Assembly: GCA_015056815.1 (NCBI GenBank)
Contig: SVFN01000014.1
Coordinates: forward strand, 1-64,000
From: Lachnospiraceae bacterium
Lineage (GTDB): Bacteria; Bacillota; Clostridia; Lachnospirales; Lachnospiraceae
DNA length: 64,000 nt
Direction of reading: 5' to 3'
Shown: positions 55,403 to 64,000 of the stretch, piece after piece
Layout of the letters: the number at the start of each line of letters is the position of its first letter
Numbering within the stretch: position 1 is the first letter of the stretch
Made by a program: the position numbers and the translations under genes
Notes under the pieces: model-generated
What the model was told of the DNA's origin: nothing
The model's input: the letters and a program-made list of their open reading frames with translations, nothing else
Database searches by the model: none

Positions 55403-56590
55403 TTATAAATATTTCTTCAGATCCTCGACCTTATCCAGCTTCTCCCACGGAAGATCCAGATCGTTTCTTCCGAAGTGTCCATATGCTGCGGTCTGTTTAT
55501 AGATCGGGCGGCGTAAGTCTAACATCCTGATGATGCCTGCCGGTCTCAGATCAAAGTGTTCGCGGACGATCTCTACTAATTTCTCATCCGAAATCCTGCC
55601 GGTACCGAAAGTATCCACCATGATGGAAGTGGGGTATGCCACACCGATCGCATAGGAAAGCTGGATCTCGCACTTATCGGCAAGTCCTGCTGCCACGATG
55701 TTCTTCGCTACATAGCGGGCGGCATAAGCTGCAGAACGGTCTACCTTTGTACAGTCCTTTCCGGAAAAAGCTCCGCCGCCATGACGGGCATATCCGCCGT
55801 AGGTATCTACGATAATCTTACGTCCGGTCAGTCCGGCATCGCCATGAGGTCCCCCGATCACGAAGCGTCCGGTCGGATTGATGAAGAACTTGGTCTTCTC
55901 ATCGATCATATCCTGCGGAAGCACCGGGTCAAAGACATATTTCTTAATATCCTCATGGATCTGTTCCTGTGATACATCCGCCGCGTGCTGGGTGGAAAGA
56001 ACAACAGCCTCTAATCTGACAGGCTTCCCGTCCTCATCATATTCCACGGAAACCTGGCTCTTGCCATCGGGTCTTAAATAGTCAAGGGTACCGTCTTTAC
56101 GCACATCCGTCAGACGCTTTGCAAGCTTATGCGCCAGACTGATGGGATAAGGCATATACTCCTCTGTCTCATTGGAAGCATACCCAAACATCATCCCCTG
56201 ATCGCCTGCGCCGATCGCATCGATCTGCTCGTCTGACATTTTGTTTTCTTTCGCTTCCAGTGCCTTGTCCACGCCCATGGCGATATCTGCAGACTGTTTG
56301 TCAAGCGCTACCATAACCGCGCAGGAATCCGCATCAAACCCCATATCCCCGCCGGTATAGCCGATCTCGCGGATCGTCTCTCTTACAATAGAAGGAACAT
56401 CCAGGTTGGCCTTGGTCGTGATCTCTCCGGTCACTAAGGTAAGACCGGTACAGCAGGTGGTCTCACAGGCAACGCGGCTCATCGGATCCTGCTCGATGCA
56501 GGCATCTAAGATCGCATCGGAAATCGCATCGCAGACTTTGTCGGGATGTCCTTCGGTTACGGATTCAGAAGTAAATAATCTCTTGTCCAT
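55403..56590 (-). CDS. metK: S-adenosylmethionine synthase
   Basis: A 395-residue enzyme joining methionine and ATP into SAM. All signatures are present: '[19 protein letters not shown]', '[16 protein letters not shown]', '[20 protein letters not shown]', '[19 protein letters not shown]' and '[20 protein letters not shown]'. ATG 56590 has AGGAG at the right distance; the 28-residue extension in the track belongs to the leader. Expression should be controlled by the SAM-I riboswitch and terminator in its 5' leader, giving feedback by the enzyme's own product. Confidence 0.98.
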   Translation of the reverse strand: MDKRLFTSESVTEGHPDKVCDAISDAILDACIEQDPMSRVACETTCCTGLTLVTGEITTKANLDVPSIVRETIREIGYTGGDMGFDADSCAVMVALDKQSADIAMGVDKALEAKENKMSDEQIDAIGAGDQGMMFGYASNETEEYMPYPISLAHKLAKRLTDVRKDGTLDYLRPDGKSQVSVEYDEDGKPVRLEAVVLSTQHAADVSQEQIHEDIKKYVFDPVLPQDMIDEKTKFFINPTGRFVIGGPHGDAGLTGRKIIVDTYGGYARHGGGAFSGKDCTKVDRSAAYAARYVAKNIVAAGLADKCEIQLSYAIGVAYPTSIMVDTFGTGRISDEKLVEIVREHFDLRPAGIIRMLDLRRPIYKQTAAYGHFGRNDLDLPWEKLDKVEDLKKYL

Positions 56591-56672
56591 TTTTTCTCCT
56601 TTACAAAACAACGGGTTTAGCATTACGATCCAAAGCCGGCCTGCCGACCTGCATTCATAATGCTTTAGAAAC

Positions 56673-56697
56673 AAAAAGTCCGCTTAAAAAAGCGGAC
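56673..56697 (-). terminator. Riboswitch-controlled terminator before metK
   Basis: GTCCGCTT pairs with AAGCGGAC on the minus strand, followed by TTTTTG. It lies between the SAM-I aptamer and metK. Confidence 0.92.
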
Positions 56698-56714
56698 CAC
56701 AAAACCTTAACGAT

Positions 56715-56826
56715 TCTCTTATTGTTCGAAAATTCGCTCAGGTTGGCACCTTCCATCGGACAGATCCAGATGGGGTTGCCGTGGCTTCGCAGGTCCTATG
56801 TACCTCCACCACTCTGAATAAGAGTT
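56715..56826 (-). ncRNA. SAM-I (S-box) riboswitch
   Basis: On the minus strand the aptamer shows the canonical S-box string: CTTATTCAGAGTGGTGGAGG, then a GAAGCCACGGCAACC segment, then GGAAGGTGCCAACC, closed by a P1 stem (ACTCTTATTC pairing with AATAAGAG). SAM binding should favour the downstream terminator and reduce metK transcription. The 56719-56913 ORF in the track is this RNA, not a gene. Confidence 0.96.
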
Positions 56827-56851
56827 CATAGTATTCATTGATTCAAGTGCC

Positions 56852-56880
56852 ACTATACACTGTTTTCTTTTTCCCGTCAA
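56852..56880 (-). promoter_or_regulatory. Sigma-A promoter of the metK leader
   Basis: TTGACG and TATAGT separated by 17 bases on the minus strand, with the aptamer starting about 25 bases after the -10 box. Confidence 0.85.
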
Positions 56881-56898
56881 GATACTTTTTACCTTTCG

Positions 56899-56927
56899 TT
56901 GACTTTTTTTCAAACTCTCTTTATAAT
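56899..56927 (+). promoter_or_regulatory. Sigma-A promoter toward the HD-GYP gene
   Basis: TTGACT and TATAAT separated by 17 bases on the plus strand, divergent from the metK promoter. It implies a leader of about 165 bases before the HD-GYP start codon. Confidence 0.78.
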
Positions 56928-57097
56928 AATGATGACTGACTTATTATGATAATGATTCGGAATCGGCTTGAAGCACACCGTTTTTTCCTGTTCTGAATTG
57001 TTATAAATAAAATCGATCAACAGGCTGCGTAGGCGGACATTTTTTATTTTACGGGATTTGAGGGGCGCGGAGTGATTCGGAAAGGGATCCTTTATAT

Positions 57098-58201
57098 ATG
57101 AAGAGAATGAAAATCGGAGATTTACGTCCTGGAATGGTCACCGCAGAGGATGTATATAATTATAACGATCAGCTTGTGTTTCCGAAAGGGCACAGATTGG
57201 ATCAGGACAGTATTGATCGTCTTGATATGTTTTCCATCATGTCGATCCGCGTGGAAGACCAGAAGGAAGTCACCTTTTCTCTGGAGCCGGAACAAGATCG
57301 GATCAAACCGGAGCATTATGTGGAAATGCCTTACTCCGAAAGAGTCAGGGAAAGTACGGAATTTAAAGAATTTCAAAAAAAATTCGAGGAAAATCTCGGT
57401 GTATTTAAAAACAGTCTGAATGAGATTGTCCAAAAGGGATCGGATATCGATGTCAAAGGCGTTTTAACGAGTACAATGGATCTGATCAATACCAGCAAAG
57501 GGCGGGTAAACATTTTTGATATGCTGCAGAATATGCGTCAATATGACGATCTTACGTTTGCCCATTGCCTGAATGTGGCACTGATCGCCAATGTACTGGC
57601 CGGATGGCTTCATATGTCGGAGGAAGATGTACAGCTTGTGACCTTATGCGGTGTTTTCCATGATATTGGTAAGCTGGCTATCCCGGATGAAATCGTCAAA
57701 AAGCCCGGCAAACTGACTGCCGAAGAATATAAACTGATCAAAACCCATACGATCGAGGGCTACAAGATCCTGCAGCCGCACCCCATCAGCGAGCATATCA
57801 AAAATGCAGCACTGATGCACCACGAGCGCTGTGATGGCGGCGGATATCCCTTCGCTTTTACATCAAACCAGATTGACGGGTATGCCAAGATCATCGCGAT
57901 CGCAGATGTATACGATGCCATGACGGCTCCCAGGGTTTACCGCGGTGCCCTCTGCCCCTTCAAGGTGATCGAGATCTTTGAGCAGGAAGGGCTGCAGCGC
58001 TACGATGCTAAATTTATTTTGACGTTTTTGGAGAATGTGGTACTGACTTATATGGGAAACACTGTACGCCTGTCGGATGGCAGAGAAGGAAAGATTGTAT
58101 TTATCAACAAGCAGACTCTTTCCAAGCCAATGATCGAATCAAACGGACAGTTTATCGATCTCTCAAAAGAGAAGGAACTCAGCATAGAAATGATCTTATA
58201 A
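57098..58201 (+). CDS. HD-GYP domain protein, probable c-di-GMP phosphodiesterase
   Basis: A 367-residue protein whose C-terminal HD-GYP domain has intact motifs: 'FHDIGKLAIPDEIVKKPGKL', 'IKTHTIEGYKIL', 'MHHERCDGGGYP' (GYP triplet present) and 'IIAIADVYDAMTA'. The first 150 residues are an N-terminal region of the 'DLRPGMVTAEDVYNYNDQLV' type often seen before HD-GYP domains, with a Lys/Glu helix. There is no membrane segment, receiver domain or other sensor visible. The domain implies hydrolysis of c-di-GMP. It is the only plus-strand gene in the chromosomal half, monocistronic between divergent metK and convergent cobS. Confidence 0.94.
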   Translation: MKRMKIGDLRPGMVTAEDVYNYNDQLVFPKGHRLDQDSIDRLDMFSIMSIRVEDQKEVTFSLEPEQDRIKPEHYVEMPYSERVRESTEFKEFQKKFEENLGVFKNSLNEIVQKGSDIDVKGVLTSTMDLINTSKGRVNIFDMLQNMRQYDDLTFAHCLNVALIANVLAGWLHMSEEDVQLVTLCGVFHDIGKLAIPDEIVKKPGKLTAEEYKLIKTHTIEGYKILQPHPISEHIKNAALMHHERCDGGGYPFAFTSNQIDGYAKIIAIADVYDAMTAPRVYRGALCPFKVIEIFEQEGLQRYDAKFILTFLENVVLTYMGNTVRLSDGREGKIVFINKQTLSKPMIESNGQFIDLSKEKELSIEMIL

Positions 58202-58240
58202 AAAAGGCAGCAAACGACCGGGTTTGCTGCCCTTTATTTA
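58202..58240. terminator. Bidirectional terminator between HD-GYP gene and cobS
   Basis: GGCAGCAAAC pairs with GTTTGCTGCC, with A-rich and T-rich flanks giving U-tracts on both strands between convergent genes. Confidence 0.92.
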
Positions 58241-58249
58241 TCTGCTTCC

Positions 58250-59023
58250 CTAAAATATGATCAACCTGCTCCACGCCACGATCACCAGCAAAAACACCAG
58301 CTCCTGTATCTGGAGATAGTATCCTGCCAGATCTCCGGTGATGCCACCGAATTTTTCTTTGGCAAAGGATTGATAGAGGACATACATAAATGCCGCCACA
58401 CACATCAGTACGATGGCTTCCAGCCGGTCGATGCAGGCACAGGCACCGAACGTCACGGAAAGGTAAAGGCCGCTGCTGATCCAGATCGCCTTTCTTTGCA
58501 TGGCGTCGGCAAACGTCTTTTGCAGTCCGTCTTTTCGGGCACTCGGTATTGTAATAAAGCACACGGCGCTCAAGGCGCGGGAGATCACAAAGCAGGGGGC
58601 AAACAAAAGAATTTCCCTCTCATCCTCCAGCTCGCTCAGAGCACCAAAATAGAGAAGGGAATACCCTATCAGGCTGATCACCGAAAAAGCTCCGATATGG
58701 GGGTCTTTCATGATCTCCAGTCTCCGCTCCTTTGTCTGATAGGAACTCATTGCATCTTTTGTATCCATATAGCCGTCCATATGGATCCCGCCGGTGATCA
58801 ATATCGGCGCGATAAACAAAAAAGCGGAGCGGAACATTGTCCCGAATCCCAAAGCGGTCAGATGGAAAAAGAGTCCGACCTGCACAGCTCCGATCACAAG
58901 CCCGATCAGCGGGAAAAAGCAAAGGGCATAACGCAGGCTGTTTTCTTCCCATTTGACAGTGGGCATCGGTATTTTAGAATACATGGAAAATGCAATGGGA
59001 AACCCCCGTAAAAAATCTTTCAT
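58250..59023 (-). CDS. cobS: Adenosylcobinamide-GDP ribazoletransferase
   Basis: A 257-residue membrane enzyme joining GDP-cobinamide to the lower ligand alpha-ribazole, the last assembly step of cobalamin. It has about six hydrophobic helices and the metal-type signature 'GGIHMDGYMDTKDAMSSY' followed by 'IMKDPHIGAFSVI'. ATG 59023 follows GAGGAAAG; the track's start is too early. It is the last gene of the cobalamin operon, 36 bases after cobU. Confidence 0.95.
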   Translation of the reverse strand: MKDFLRGFPIAFSMYSKIPMPTVKWEENSLRYALCFFPLIGLVIGAVQVGLFFHLTALGFGTMFRSAFLFIAPILITGGIHMDGYMDTKDAMSSYQTKERRLEIMKDPHIGAFSVISLIGYSLLYFGALSELEDEREILLFAPCFVISRALSAVCFITIPSARKDGLQKTFADAMQRKAIWISSGLYLSVTFGACACIDRLEAIVLMCVAAFMYVLYQSFAKEKFGGITGDLAGYYLQIQELVFLLVIVAWSRLIIF

Positions 59024-59059
59024 CTTTCTTTCCTCATAGCCGTACATGCCAGAACGGTT

Positions 59060-59608
59060 TTATCTGCATCTGACTGCGATCCCGCAGACAACCTCATACA
59101 CCTGATCTGCCTTATCTGCAAGCTTTTGATTGCAAAGCCCCAAAAGCGCAAGATAGGACATGGTCATCTCATCATAAACATTCCCGTCCGAAAATACATC
59201 ATTGGTAACGATGATCAGCTCTTCAAGCCTATCATTTAAAGCCGACAATTCCGAAACCATCTCCTCCGAAAGACTTTGAAGCTTCTCTTTGGTAAAAGTC
59301 ACCGCATGAAACGGATCATAGTCTCCAAACATGACATTGGAAGCATAATTGGACATGCACTCAAACAGTCCTGTCTTTCCTGCGTGTTTGTCTCTTCGTG
59401 CCTCCATCAGGGAGCGGCCAAAGCATTCAACTGTCTCATAATCCGCTTCTTTTCTGCGTTCGCGGTGCTTACGGATGCGTTCTTTGCATTCAGCATCGCA
59501 GGGCTTCATCGTCGCAATATATATTTTCCCGCCGGATTCCCGTTCTTTTGCCAGCTTTTCCGCAAATGCGGACTTGCCGCTGGCGCTTCCTCCTATGACA
59601 AGGATCAT
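59060..59608 (-). CDS. cobU: Adenosylcobinamide kinase/guanylyltransferase
   Basis: A 182-residue bifunctional enzyme that phosphorylates cobinamide and attaches GMP, providing the CobS substrate. The P-loop is 'ILVIGGSASGKSAFAEKLA', a family hallmark; 'GGKIYIATMKPCDAECKERI' and 'HRERRKEADYETVE' follow, with 'IIVTNDVFSDGNVYDEMTM' in the later part, somewhat diverged from the usual SNEVG-type stretch. ATG 59608 has a better-spaced AAAGG than ATG 59617. It precedes cobS in the same operon. Confidence 0.92.
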   Translation of the reverse strand: MILVIGGSASGKSAFAEKLAKERESGGKIYIATMKPCDAECKERIRKHRERRKEADYETVECFGRSLMEARRDKHAGKTGLFECMSNYASNVMFGDYDPFHAVTFTKEKLQSLSEEMVSELSALNDRLEELIIVTNDVFSDGNVYDEMTMSYLALLGLCNQKLADKADQVYEVVCGIAVRCR

Positions 59609-59640
59609 CTGCCCCATCCTTTCCGATCATTTCCCACATC

Positions 59641-60972
59641 CTACAGATACCCCTTCAAAAGCCAGATCGGGCTTTGCGGCTCCATACGATGATAGCTGCC
59701 AAGCGGCATCATACGGGATGTCTGAAGCTGTATAACGGAAACCTCCGATAATCCAATGGTTTCTTTTCTGTCTGCCTTCTTTTCATTCACAGCCTCACAA
59801 GCAAGCTCCATAAGTTCCTTCCAGGTCTCTGTCGTCACAGCGCTGATGACCACCGGAAGCCTCTGCCCGGCTTTTTTCTCTTTTAAGGCTGTCAGAATAT
59901 CACGGAGTCTTCCCCTGCTGCCACCGATAAAAACCGCATCTGCATCCTGTAAGTCTGTGAGCGCTTGCGGTGCCATACCTTCCACAACCTTTACCTGGTC
60001 CATGGAATGCTTTCTGCAATTCTGCCTGATCAGTTCTGCCCCCTGTTTTGTATACTCGATCGCATAGGCAGTTCCAAACGGTATCTTCCTGGCAAGCTCT
60101 AACGTCACCGCTCCCGTTCCGGCACCGATATCATAGAGCACGCCGTCCTTTTTTAACTCCAGCATGGAACAGATCTGACAGCGGATCTCCGCCTTCGTCA
60201 TCGGGACATTCCCCCGTATGAAATCTCCGTCCCGGAAACTGTCTGCCGGATTGACATTCTTTTCATTCTCGATCAACAAACATAACAACGGCCCCTCCGA
60301 CAGCTGCGTCCTGCTTTTTAGAAGCTGCTCAAATGTCTCACCATATTCGCACGCCCTGCAGGAAAAAAGAGTTTCTGCCTCATAGGAAAGGAAAAAACCT
60401 GCATAGATCTTCACATCTGCCAGTCCGTATTCGCACAGACGCTTCGCAAGCTCACATCCATCCCCCTCCATCAGTACAAAGGTAAGACGGTGAGTATGCA
60501 CTCTGTATGCGATATTCTCATTTCGCCCATGAAGACTGGCGATGGAAACTTCATTATAATCCTTGCCAAATGCCGCACACAGATAAGACAGACTGGAAAT
60601 TCCCGGATGGATCTCTATCTGCACCCCGGCTGATTTTTGATAGCCTTCGTCCCTTAAAAGTGCAGACAGCTTCTTCGTCCCACTGTAAAATCCGCTGTCT
60701 CCGGACATTAACACGCAGTACCGACTTTCTTCCGATTCTTTTATGATCTGCGCGATCTGATCCGGCAGGTACTGTTCGACATAACGCTTTTTGTCTGTCA
60801 TCTGTCCGGATTTCCCCGGTGTGGCACCATTTTCCGACAGCTTTCGGGCCATCCCGATCATACGCGGCGCACCGATGACCACCTGCGCCGTTTCAATATC
60901 CCGGCACACCTGTCGGGTCGCAAGCAAAGTATTTCCCGGTCCGATTCCCGCCAGAATGACTTGTTTTTTCAT
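59641..60972 (-). CDS. cbiET: Fused CbiE-CbiT precorrin methyltransferase
   Basis: A 443-residue fusion of two corrin-ring methyltransferases. Residues 1-210 are CbiE, which methylates C5 ('VILAGIGPGNTLLATRQV', 'CVLMSGDSGFYSGTKKL', 'VQIEIHPGISSLSYLCAAF'). Residues about 235-443 are CbiT, methylating C15 with decarboxylation ('MTKAEIRCQICSMLELKKDG', 'LYDIGAGTGAVTLELARKI', 'DAVFIGGSRGRLRDIL'). AGGACTGAGC precedes the ATG. The fusion equals CobL of the aerobic pathway and is frequent in Clostridia; the anaerobic context here comes from the adjacent cbiG. Confidence 0.95.
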   Translation of the reverse strand: MKKQVILAGIGPGNTLLATRQVCRDIETAQVVIGAPRMIGMARKLSENGATPGKSGQMTDKKRYVEQYLPDQIAQIIKESEESRYCVLMSGDSGFYSGTKKLSALLRDEGYQKSAGVQIEIHPGISSLSYLCAAFGKDYNEVSIASLHGRNENIAYRVHTHRLTFVLMEGDGCELAKRLCEYGLADVKIYAGFFLSYEAETLFSCRACEYGETFEQLLKSRTQLSEGPLLCLLIENEKNVNPADSFRDGDFIRGNVPMTKAEIRCQICSMLELKKDGVLYDIGAGTGAVTLELARKIPFGTAYAIEYTKQGAELIRQNCRKHSMDQVKVVEGMAPQALTDLQDADAVFIGGSRGRLRDILTALKEKKAGQRLPVVISAVTTETWKELMELACEAVNEKKADRKETIGLSEVSVIQLQTSRMMPLGSYHRMEPQSPIWLLKGYL

Positions 60973-60976
60973 AAGC

Positions 60977-61753
60977 TCAGTCCTTTAATTCCTTCCTGAC
61001 ATCGTTCATGGCTTCCTGCAGCGAAATGCCGGAATCCATCGGACGTCTGATGATCAGCACAAGGATCTTTTCTTTCTCTGCCGCCTGCATTTTCTCCGCA
61101 AATCCTCCACTGATGCCGGATTCTTTCGTGATCAGATAACGAATGTTTAATCTTTGGAAGGTTTTCAGATTGTGCTCCATGCTAAAAGGTCCCTGCTCCA
61201 TCAGGATATGGGATTCCTCCATTCCTTTTTGCATCAGCTGTGTTTTGCGCCATTCATCCGGCAGGATGCGGATATATACGCGTTTTTGAAAATCGGGCAG
61301 TTCAAAAAGGCAGCCCGTTTCTTTGCTTCCGGTAGTCACAAGCACATTTCCCTGCGTTTCCTTTAAAAATGTGATCGCCTGTGTGAGATTGTTGAACCAC
61401 TCAAAGCTCCCTTTTTCCAGATAATCTTCCGGATTTAACTCCTCCCGCAGGATCCTGCGGTAAGGAATGCGCAGATAGCGGCAGGCATTTTTACAGTTTT
61501 GGGTCACTTCCTTCGCATAGGGATGAGTCGCATCATACACATGCGTGATCTCACAATCATGAAAGAAATATTTTAGCTGCATCTCATCAAAACGTCCGAC
61601 ATGGACTTTACAGTATTTATACTCCGGCAATACTTTTTCCCCGTATTCCGTAGCCACCAGAACATGGCTTTCCACCCGGTTTTTTTCCAGAAATTCCGCA
61701 AATAAGCGCCCTTCCGTCGTTCCCGCGATGAGCGCGATCTTTAATGGTTTCAT
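60977..61753 (-). CDS. cobK: Precorrin-6A reductase
   Basis: A 258-residue NAD(P)H-dependent reductase of the CobK/CbiJ family. The start 'IALIAGTTEGRLFAEFLEK' is the dinucleotide motif, 'THVYDATHPYAKEVTQN' the family signature, and 'VLVTTGSKETGCLFELPDF' and 'YLITKESGISGGFAEKM' mark the later domain. It ends four bases before cbiET and starts four bases after cobJ, so the genes are tightly packed. In this anaerobic cluster the equivalent name is cbiJ. Confidence 0.95.
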   Translation of the reverse strand: MKPLKIALIAGTTEGRLFAEFLEKNRVESHVLVATEYGEKVLPEYKYCKVHVGRFDEMQLKYFFHDCEITHVYDATHPYAKEVTQNCKNACRYLRIPYRRILREELNPEDYLEKGSFEWFNNLTQAITFLKETQGNVLVTTGSKETGCLFELPDFQKRVYIRILPDEWRKTQLMQKGMEESHILMEQGPFSMEHNLKTFQRLNIRYLITKESGISGGFAEKMQAAEKEKILVLIIRRPMDSGISLQEAMNDVRKELKD

Positions 61754-61757
61754 GAAA

Positions 61758-62492
61758 TCAGTTTCCCCCTCCGATCCGATATCCTCTCGGTGTTACCATC
61801 CTGCCATTTATCAACTTCGTGGAGGAATTCCCGATGAATACCGTCGTGAACATATCCACCGGAGTGTCTTTTAGTTCTTCCAATGTCAGGATATGACTTT
61901 CTTCGCCCTCTCTGCCGATATTTTTCACATAGCCGCAGACTCTGTCTGCCGGCAGGATCTCAAGCAGCCACTCACAGGCTTTCTTAAGATAATCGCTGCG
62001 GTTTTTCCCTCCGGGATTGTAGATCACGATCGACAGATCCGCCTGTGCCGCCAGGCGGAGACGTTTTTCGATCCGTTCTAACGGTGTCAGTCTGTCACTT
62101 AAGCTGATCACTGCAAAATCGTGTGTCAGGGGTGCTCCCAGAACCGCACCGCCGCTTAGTGCCGCAGTGATCCCGGGGATAACCCGTATCGTTACAGACG
62201 GAAAATTCTCCGCCAATTCATAGACTAACGATGCCATCCCGTAAACGCCGCTGTCTCCACTGCAGACAAGCGCCACCCTGCGTCCTTTCGCCGCTTTTTC
62301 CAACGCCCATTCACACCGTTTCGTTTCCTGTGTCATGGGTGTTGTATAATACTCTTTGTCTTTTATGAATTTTTGTACCAGTTCCGCATAGACCGTATAA
62401 CCGACGATAACTTCACTTTCTTCCAAAGCCTCCAGAGCCTCGATCGTAAGATATTGCCTGTCGCCCGGCCCGATTCCGATGATCGTAAGCAT
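61758..62492 (-). CDS. cobJ: Precorrin-3B C17-methyltransferase
   Basis: A 244-residue SAM-dependent methyltransferase responsible for the ring-contracting step (CbiH in the anaerobic route). It shows 'IIGIGPGDRQYLTIEAL', 'VALVCSGDSGVYGMASLVYE', 'IRVIPGITAALSGGAVLGAP' and 'LSIVIYNPGGKNRSDYLKKA'. AAAGGGAA precedes the ATG. It lies between cbiG and cobK, matching its pathway order. Length is usual. Confidence 0.95.
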   Translation of the reverse strand: MLTIIGIGPGDRQYLTIEALEALEESEVIVGYTVYAELVQKFIKDKEYYTTPMTQETKRCEWALEKAAKGRRVALVCSGDSGVYGMASLVYELAENFPSVTIRVIPGITAALSGGAVLGAPLTHDFAVISLSDRLTPLERIEKRLRLAAQADLSIVIYNPGGKNRSDYLKKACEWLLEILPADRVCGYVKNIGREGEESHILTLEELKDTPVDMFTTVFIGNSSTKLINGRMVTPRGYRIGGGN

Positions 62493-62523
62493 ATTTTTCC
62501 CTTTTATTGTATTCCTGACTCTT

Positions 62524-63594
62524 TCAGGCAGACTCGTGACACAGGATTCTTAGTCCTGTACTGTTTTGATAGCAGATCTCTTCCGGAAGGTCTGTAACTT
62601 CACACTGTTTCTCATAAACAGCGATGGTCATACCGTCTTTTGCCTGCCTGGCAACAAGGCACCTGCCTCTGCCGGATGCAAGAAAAGCCGCCCGTTCACA
62701 GACATTATCCACCCCGGTGATCTGCGATACAAACTCTGAGGAAGAAAAACTTCCTTCTATCTCTCTTAACTGCTCTGCGCTGTAAAAACAGACCGCGCTC
62801 TGCAGGGACTCTGCCAGCTTTAAAATTCCTTTTTCTTCTTTTTTCAGATCGATACTTGCGATCGCTGCGATACTCTCTTCGCAAAGATCATATCGAGCAG
62901 TCGTCTCTTTTACAAATTCCGACAGTTCGGCAAAGCCTTTGCCTCTGCGACAGCCAATACCAAGATAAAGATTGCGGGGAAGCAAAACCGCCGTATGCTC
63001 ATAGGGACGTGCATTATCTGCTTCACTTTTGCGGTTCGTAAATAGGATCCCGCATTCCGTTCCCTCTAAAAGAGCTGCCGAGAACCGCTTTAACTGTTCT
63101 CTGTCATAAATGCAAAGCTTCTTCTCCTTTGCAAACACATCAACGGCAAAGGTATCATTGACGTCGGTAGCTGTGGTAAGCACCAGGCTGCTGCCTGATA
63201 CCTGTGCCAGTTTTTTGCCGAATGCATTCGCTCCACCGATATGTCCGGACAACAGCGGAATGACAAAATGAGCCCTCTCATCCATGACAAGCACCGCCGG
63301 ATCCGTATATTTATCCTTAAGATGCGGAGCGATGGCCCGCACCGCAATCCCGCAGGCTCCGATAAAAAGAAGGACTTCCTTATGCCAGAACGCCTGTGTC
63401 ACTCCGGATAATGTCAGAGAATCCTCCTGCTCTTTCTTACAGGCTGCCCCGCTGCTCCCATCGGTACGGCTCCGCCCAAGCAGACAGATCTTTTCTATTT
63501 TATAAGCGCTTCCCTCTTCTGCCATCAGGAGGGACGCTATCTTCTCTGCCAGTAAACCTCCTGCCTGTGTGAAACTGATGATCCCTATTTCCAT
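62524..63594 (-). CDS. cbiG: Cobalt-precorrin-5A hydrolase CbiG
   Basis: A 356-residue enzyme that opens the delta-lactone of cobalt-precorrin-5A, a step unique to the anaerobic pathway. It shows 'LLFIGACGIAVRAIAPHLKD', 'DERAHFVIPLLSGHIGGANA' and the C-terminal 'YLGIGCRRGKGFAELSEFV'. I start it at ATG 63594 ('MEIGIISFTQAG'), the usual CbiG N-terminus; the track's GTG start adds 33 unrelated residues. Its presence marks the operon as the anaerobic route. It follows cbiF with a 117-base gap. Confidence 0.95.
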   Translation of the reverse strand: MEIGIISFTQAGGLLAEKIASLLMAEEGSAYKIEKICLLGRSRTDGSSGAACKKEQEDSLTLSGVTQAFWHKEVLLFIGACGIAVRAIAPHLKDKYTDPAVLVMDERAHFVIPLLSGHIGGANAFGKKLAQVSGSSLVLTTATDVNDTFAVDVFAKEKKLCIYDREQLKRFSAALLEGTECGILFTNRKSEADNARPYEHTAVLLPRNLYLGIGCRRGKGFAELSEFVKETTARYDLCEESIAAIASIDLKKEEKGILKLAESLQSAVCFYSAEQLREIEGSFSSSEFVSQITGVDNVCERAAFLASGRGRCLVARQAKDGMTIAVYEKQCEVTDLPEEICYQNSTGLRILCHESA

Positions 63595-63711
63595 CTTATC
63601 TGTCACTTTCCATCTCTTTTTGCCCAACCTTCCGGAAACGTAAAAAGATATCCTCTGCCTGACGCTTGCCGGCTTTGATGCATTATCCGACACCCGTACA
63701 GTCTGCGCAGA

Positions 63712-64000
63712 TCATACTCCTCTTCTGTATTCCGTCGTAAAATGTTTATCATACAGTTTCGACAGGGCATAATCATCACCGAGCACCTTTCCGACAATGA
63801 TCAGTGCTGTCTTTTTGATCCCGGCCGCCTGTACCTTCTCTGCCAGCTCATCCAGGGATGCCCGCACGATCTTTTCATCTTCCCAGGTAGCCTTATATAC
63901 GACTGCTGCCGGTGTGTCCGGCTGATAACCGCCCTCTGTCAGCTCCCGTACCACATCCTCGATCATCCCGACGCTTAAAAACAGGATCATCGTCGCCTGA
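63712..64000 (-). CDS. cbiF: Cobalt-precorrin-4 C11-methyltransferase CbiF (partial)
   Basis: Only the last 95 or so codons are inside the window; the frame is open to position 64000, where the 5' part is cut. The visible end 'QATMILFLSVGMIEDVV', 'PAAVVYKATWEDEKIVRASL' and 'TALIIVGKVLGDD' matches the C-terminal half of CobM/CbiF methyltransferases. It leads the visible operon, and genes further upstream, as well as any cobalamin riboswitch, lie outside the window. Confidence 0.9.
   Translation of the reverse strand, partial: QATMILFLSVGMIEDVVRELTEGGYQPDTPAAVVYKATWEDEKIVRASLDELAEKVQAAGIKKTALIIVGKVLGDDYALSKLYDKHFTTEYRRGV

Noticed and set aside
56719-56913. 64-residue minus-strand ORF
   Set aside because: This is the SAM-I riboswitch aptamer and metK leader.
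56928-57097. c-di-GMP riboswitch in the HD-GYP leader
   Set aside because: I looked for the GEMM core layout and did not find it.
63603-63797. 64-residue minus-strand ORF between cbiF and cbiG
   Set aside because: It overlaps the cbiF end out of frame and shows no family features.

Overview
The window looks like a chromosome segment of a gut-type Firmicute, most likely a Lachnospiraceae (class Clostridia). Supporting points are a canonical SAM-I (S-box) leader on metK, strong AGGAGG ribosome sites, a Lachnospiraceae-type DUF6145 protein, an anaerobic-style cobalamin cluster with CbiG, and protein sequences of clostridial flavour. I cannot name the genus. Two very different regions meet near 38.2 kb.

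Region 1 (1 to about 38.27 kb) is most of an integrative conjugative element (ICE), AT-richer than the chromosome and almost entirely on the minus strand. Read in transcription order from the lysS-proximal edge it holds: a small protein, a ParB-like regulator and a four-repeat zinc-ribbon protein, each preceded by a shared 17-bp palindrome; a 640-bp gene-free, hairpin-rich tract in front of a ParM/ParR-like actin partition pair; a giant LPQTG-anchored CnaB adhesin; DUF5688, a 38-aa protein, a RadC-like JAMM protein and a Toprim protein; a repeat cluster and candidate oriT; a mobilization block (unknown protein, MobC, MOBP-type relaxase); the type IV secretion block (unknown protein, PcfB-like, VirD4, Maff2, VirB6-like, PrgI, VirB4, 3D/NlpC-P60 hydrolase); a giant methylase-helicase polyprotein with a TnpV gene overprinted in another frame; a sortase; and a tandem SpoVG protein. 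A RelB/DinJ-YafQ toxin-antitoxin operon with a consensus promoter sits head-on inside the transfer operon. No integrase is present, so the element continues left of position 1, where the window opens in a TCTTG pentanucleotide repeat.

Region 2 (38.26 to 64 kb) is ordinary chromosome, nearly all on the minus strand: lysS-greA, a hypothetical gene, dusB, coaX, a DUF6145 gene, birA, argF, an NfeD/SPFH membrane pair, a SleB-type wall hydrolase, proC, a SpoU rRNA methyltransferase, pfkA, dnaE and metK with its SAM-I riboswitch. One plus-strand HD-GYP gene follows, converging on a cobalamin operon (cbiF-cbiG-cobJ-cobK-cbiET-cobU-cobS) cut by the window end.

The ICE abuts the 3' end of lysS. The LysS C-terminus ends in a tail that appears to be supplied at the junction, and a 14-bp palindrome at the stop codon is a candidate recombination core. 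The least explained parts of the window are the palindrome/ParB/zinc-ribbon unit, the structured tract before parM, the alternating repeats beside the oriT candidate, and the overprinted TnpV gene.
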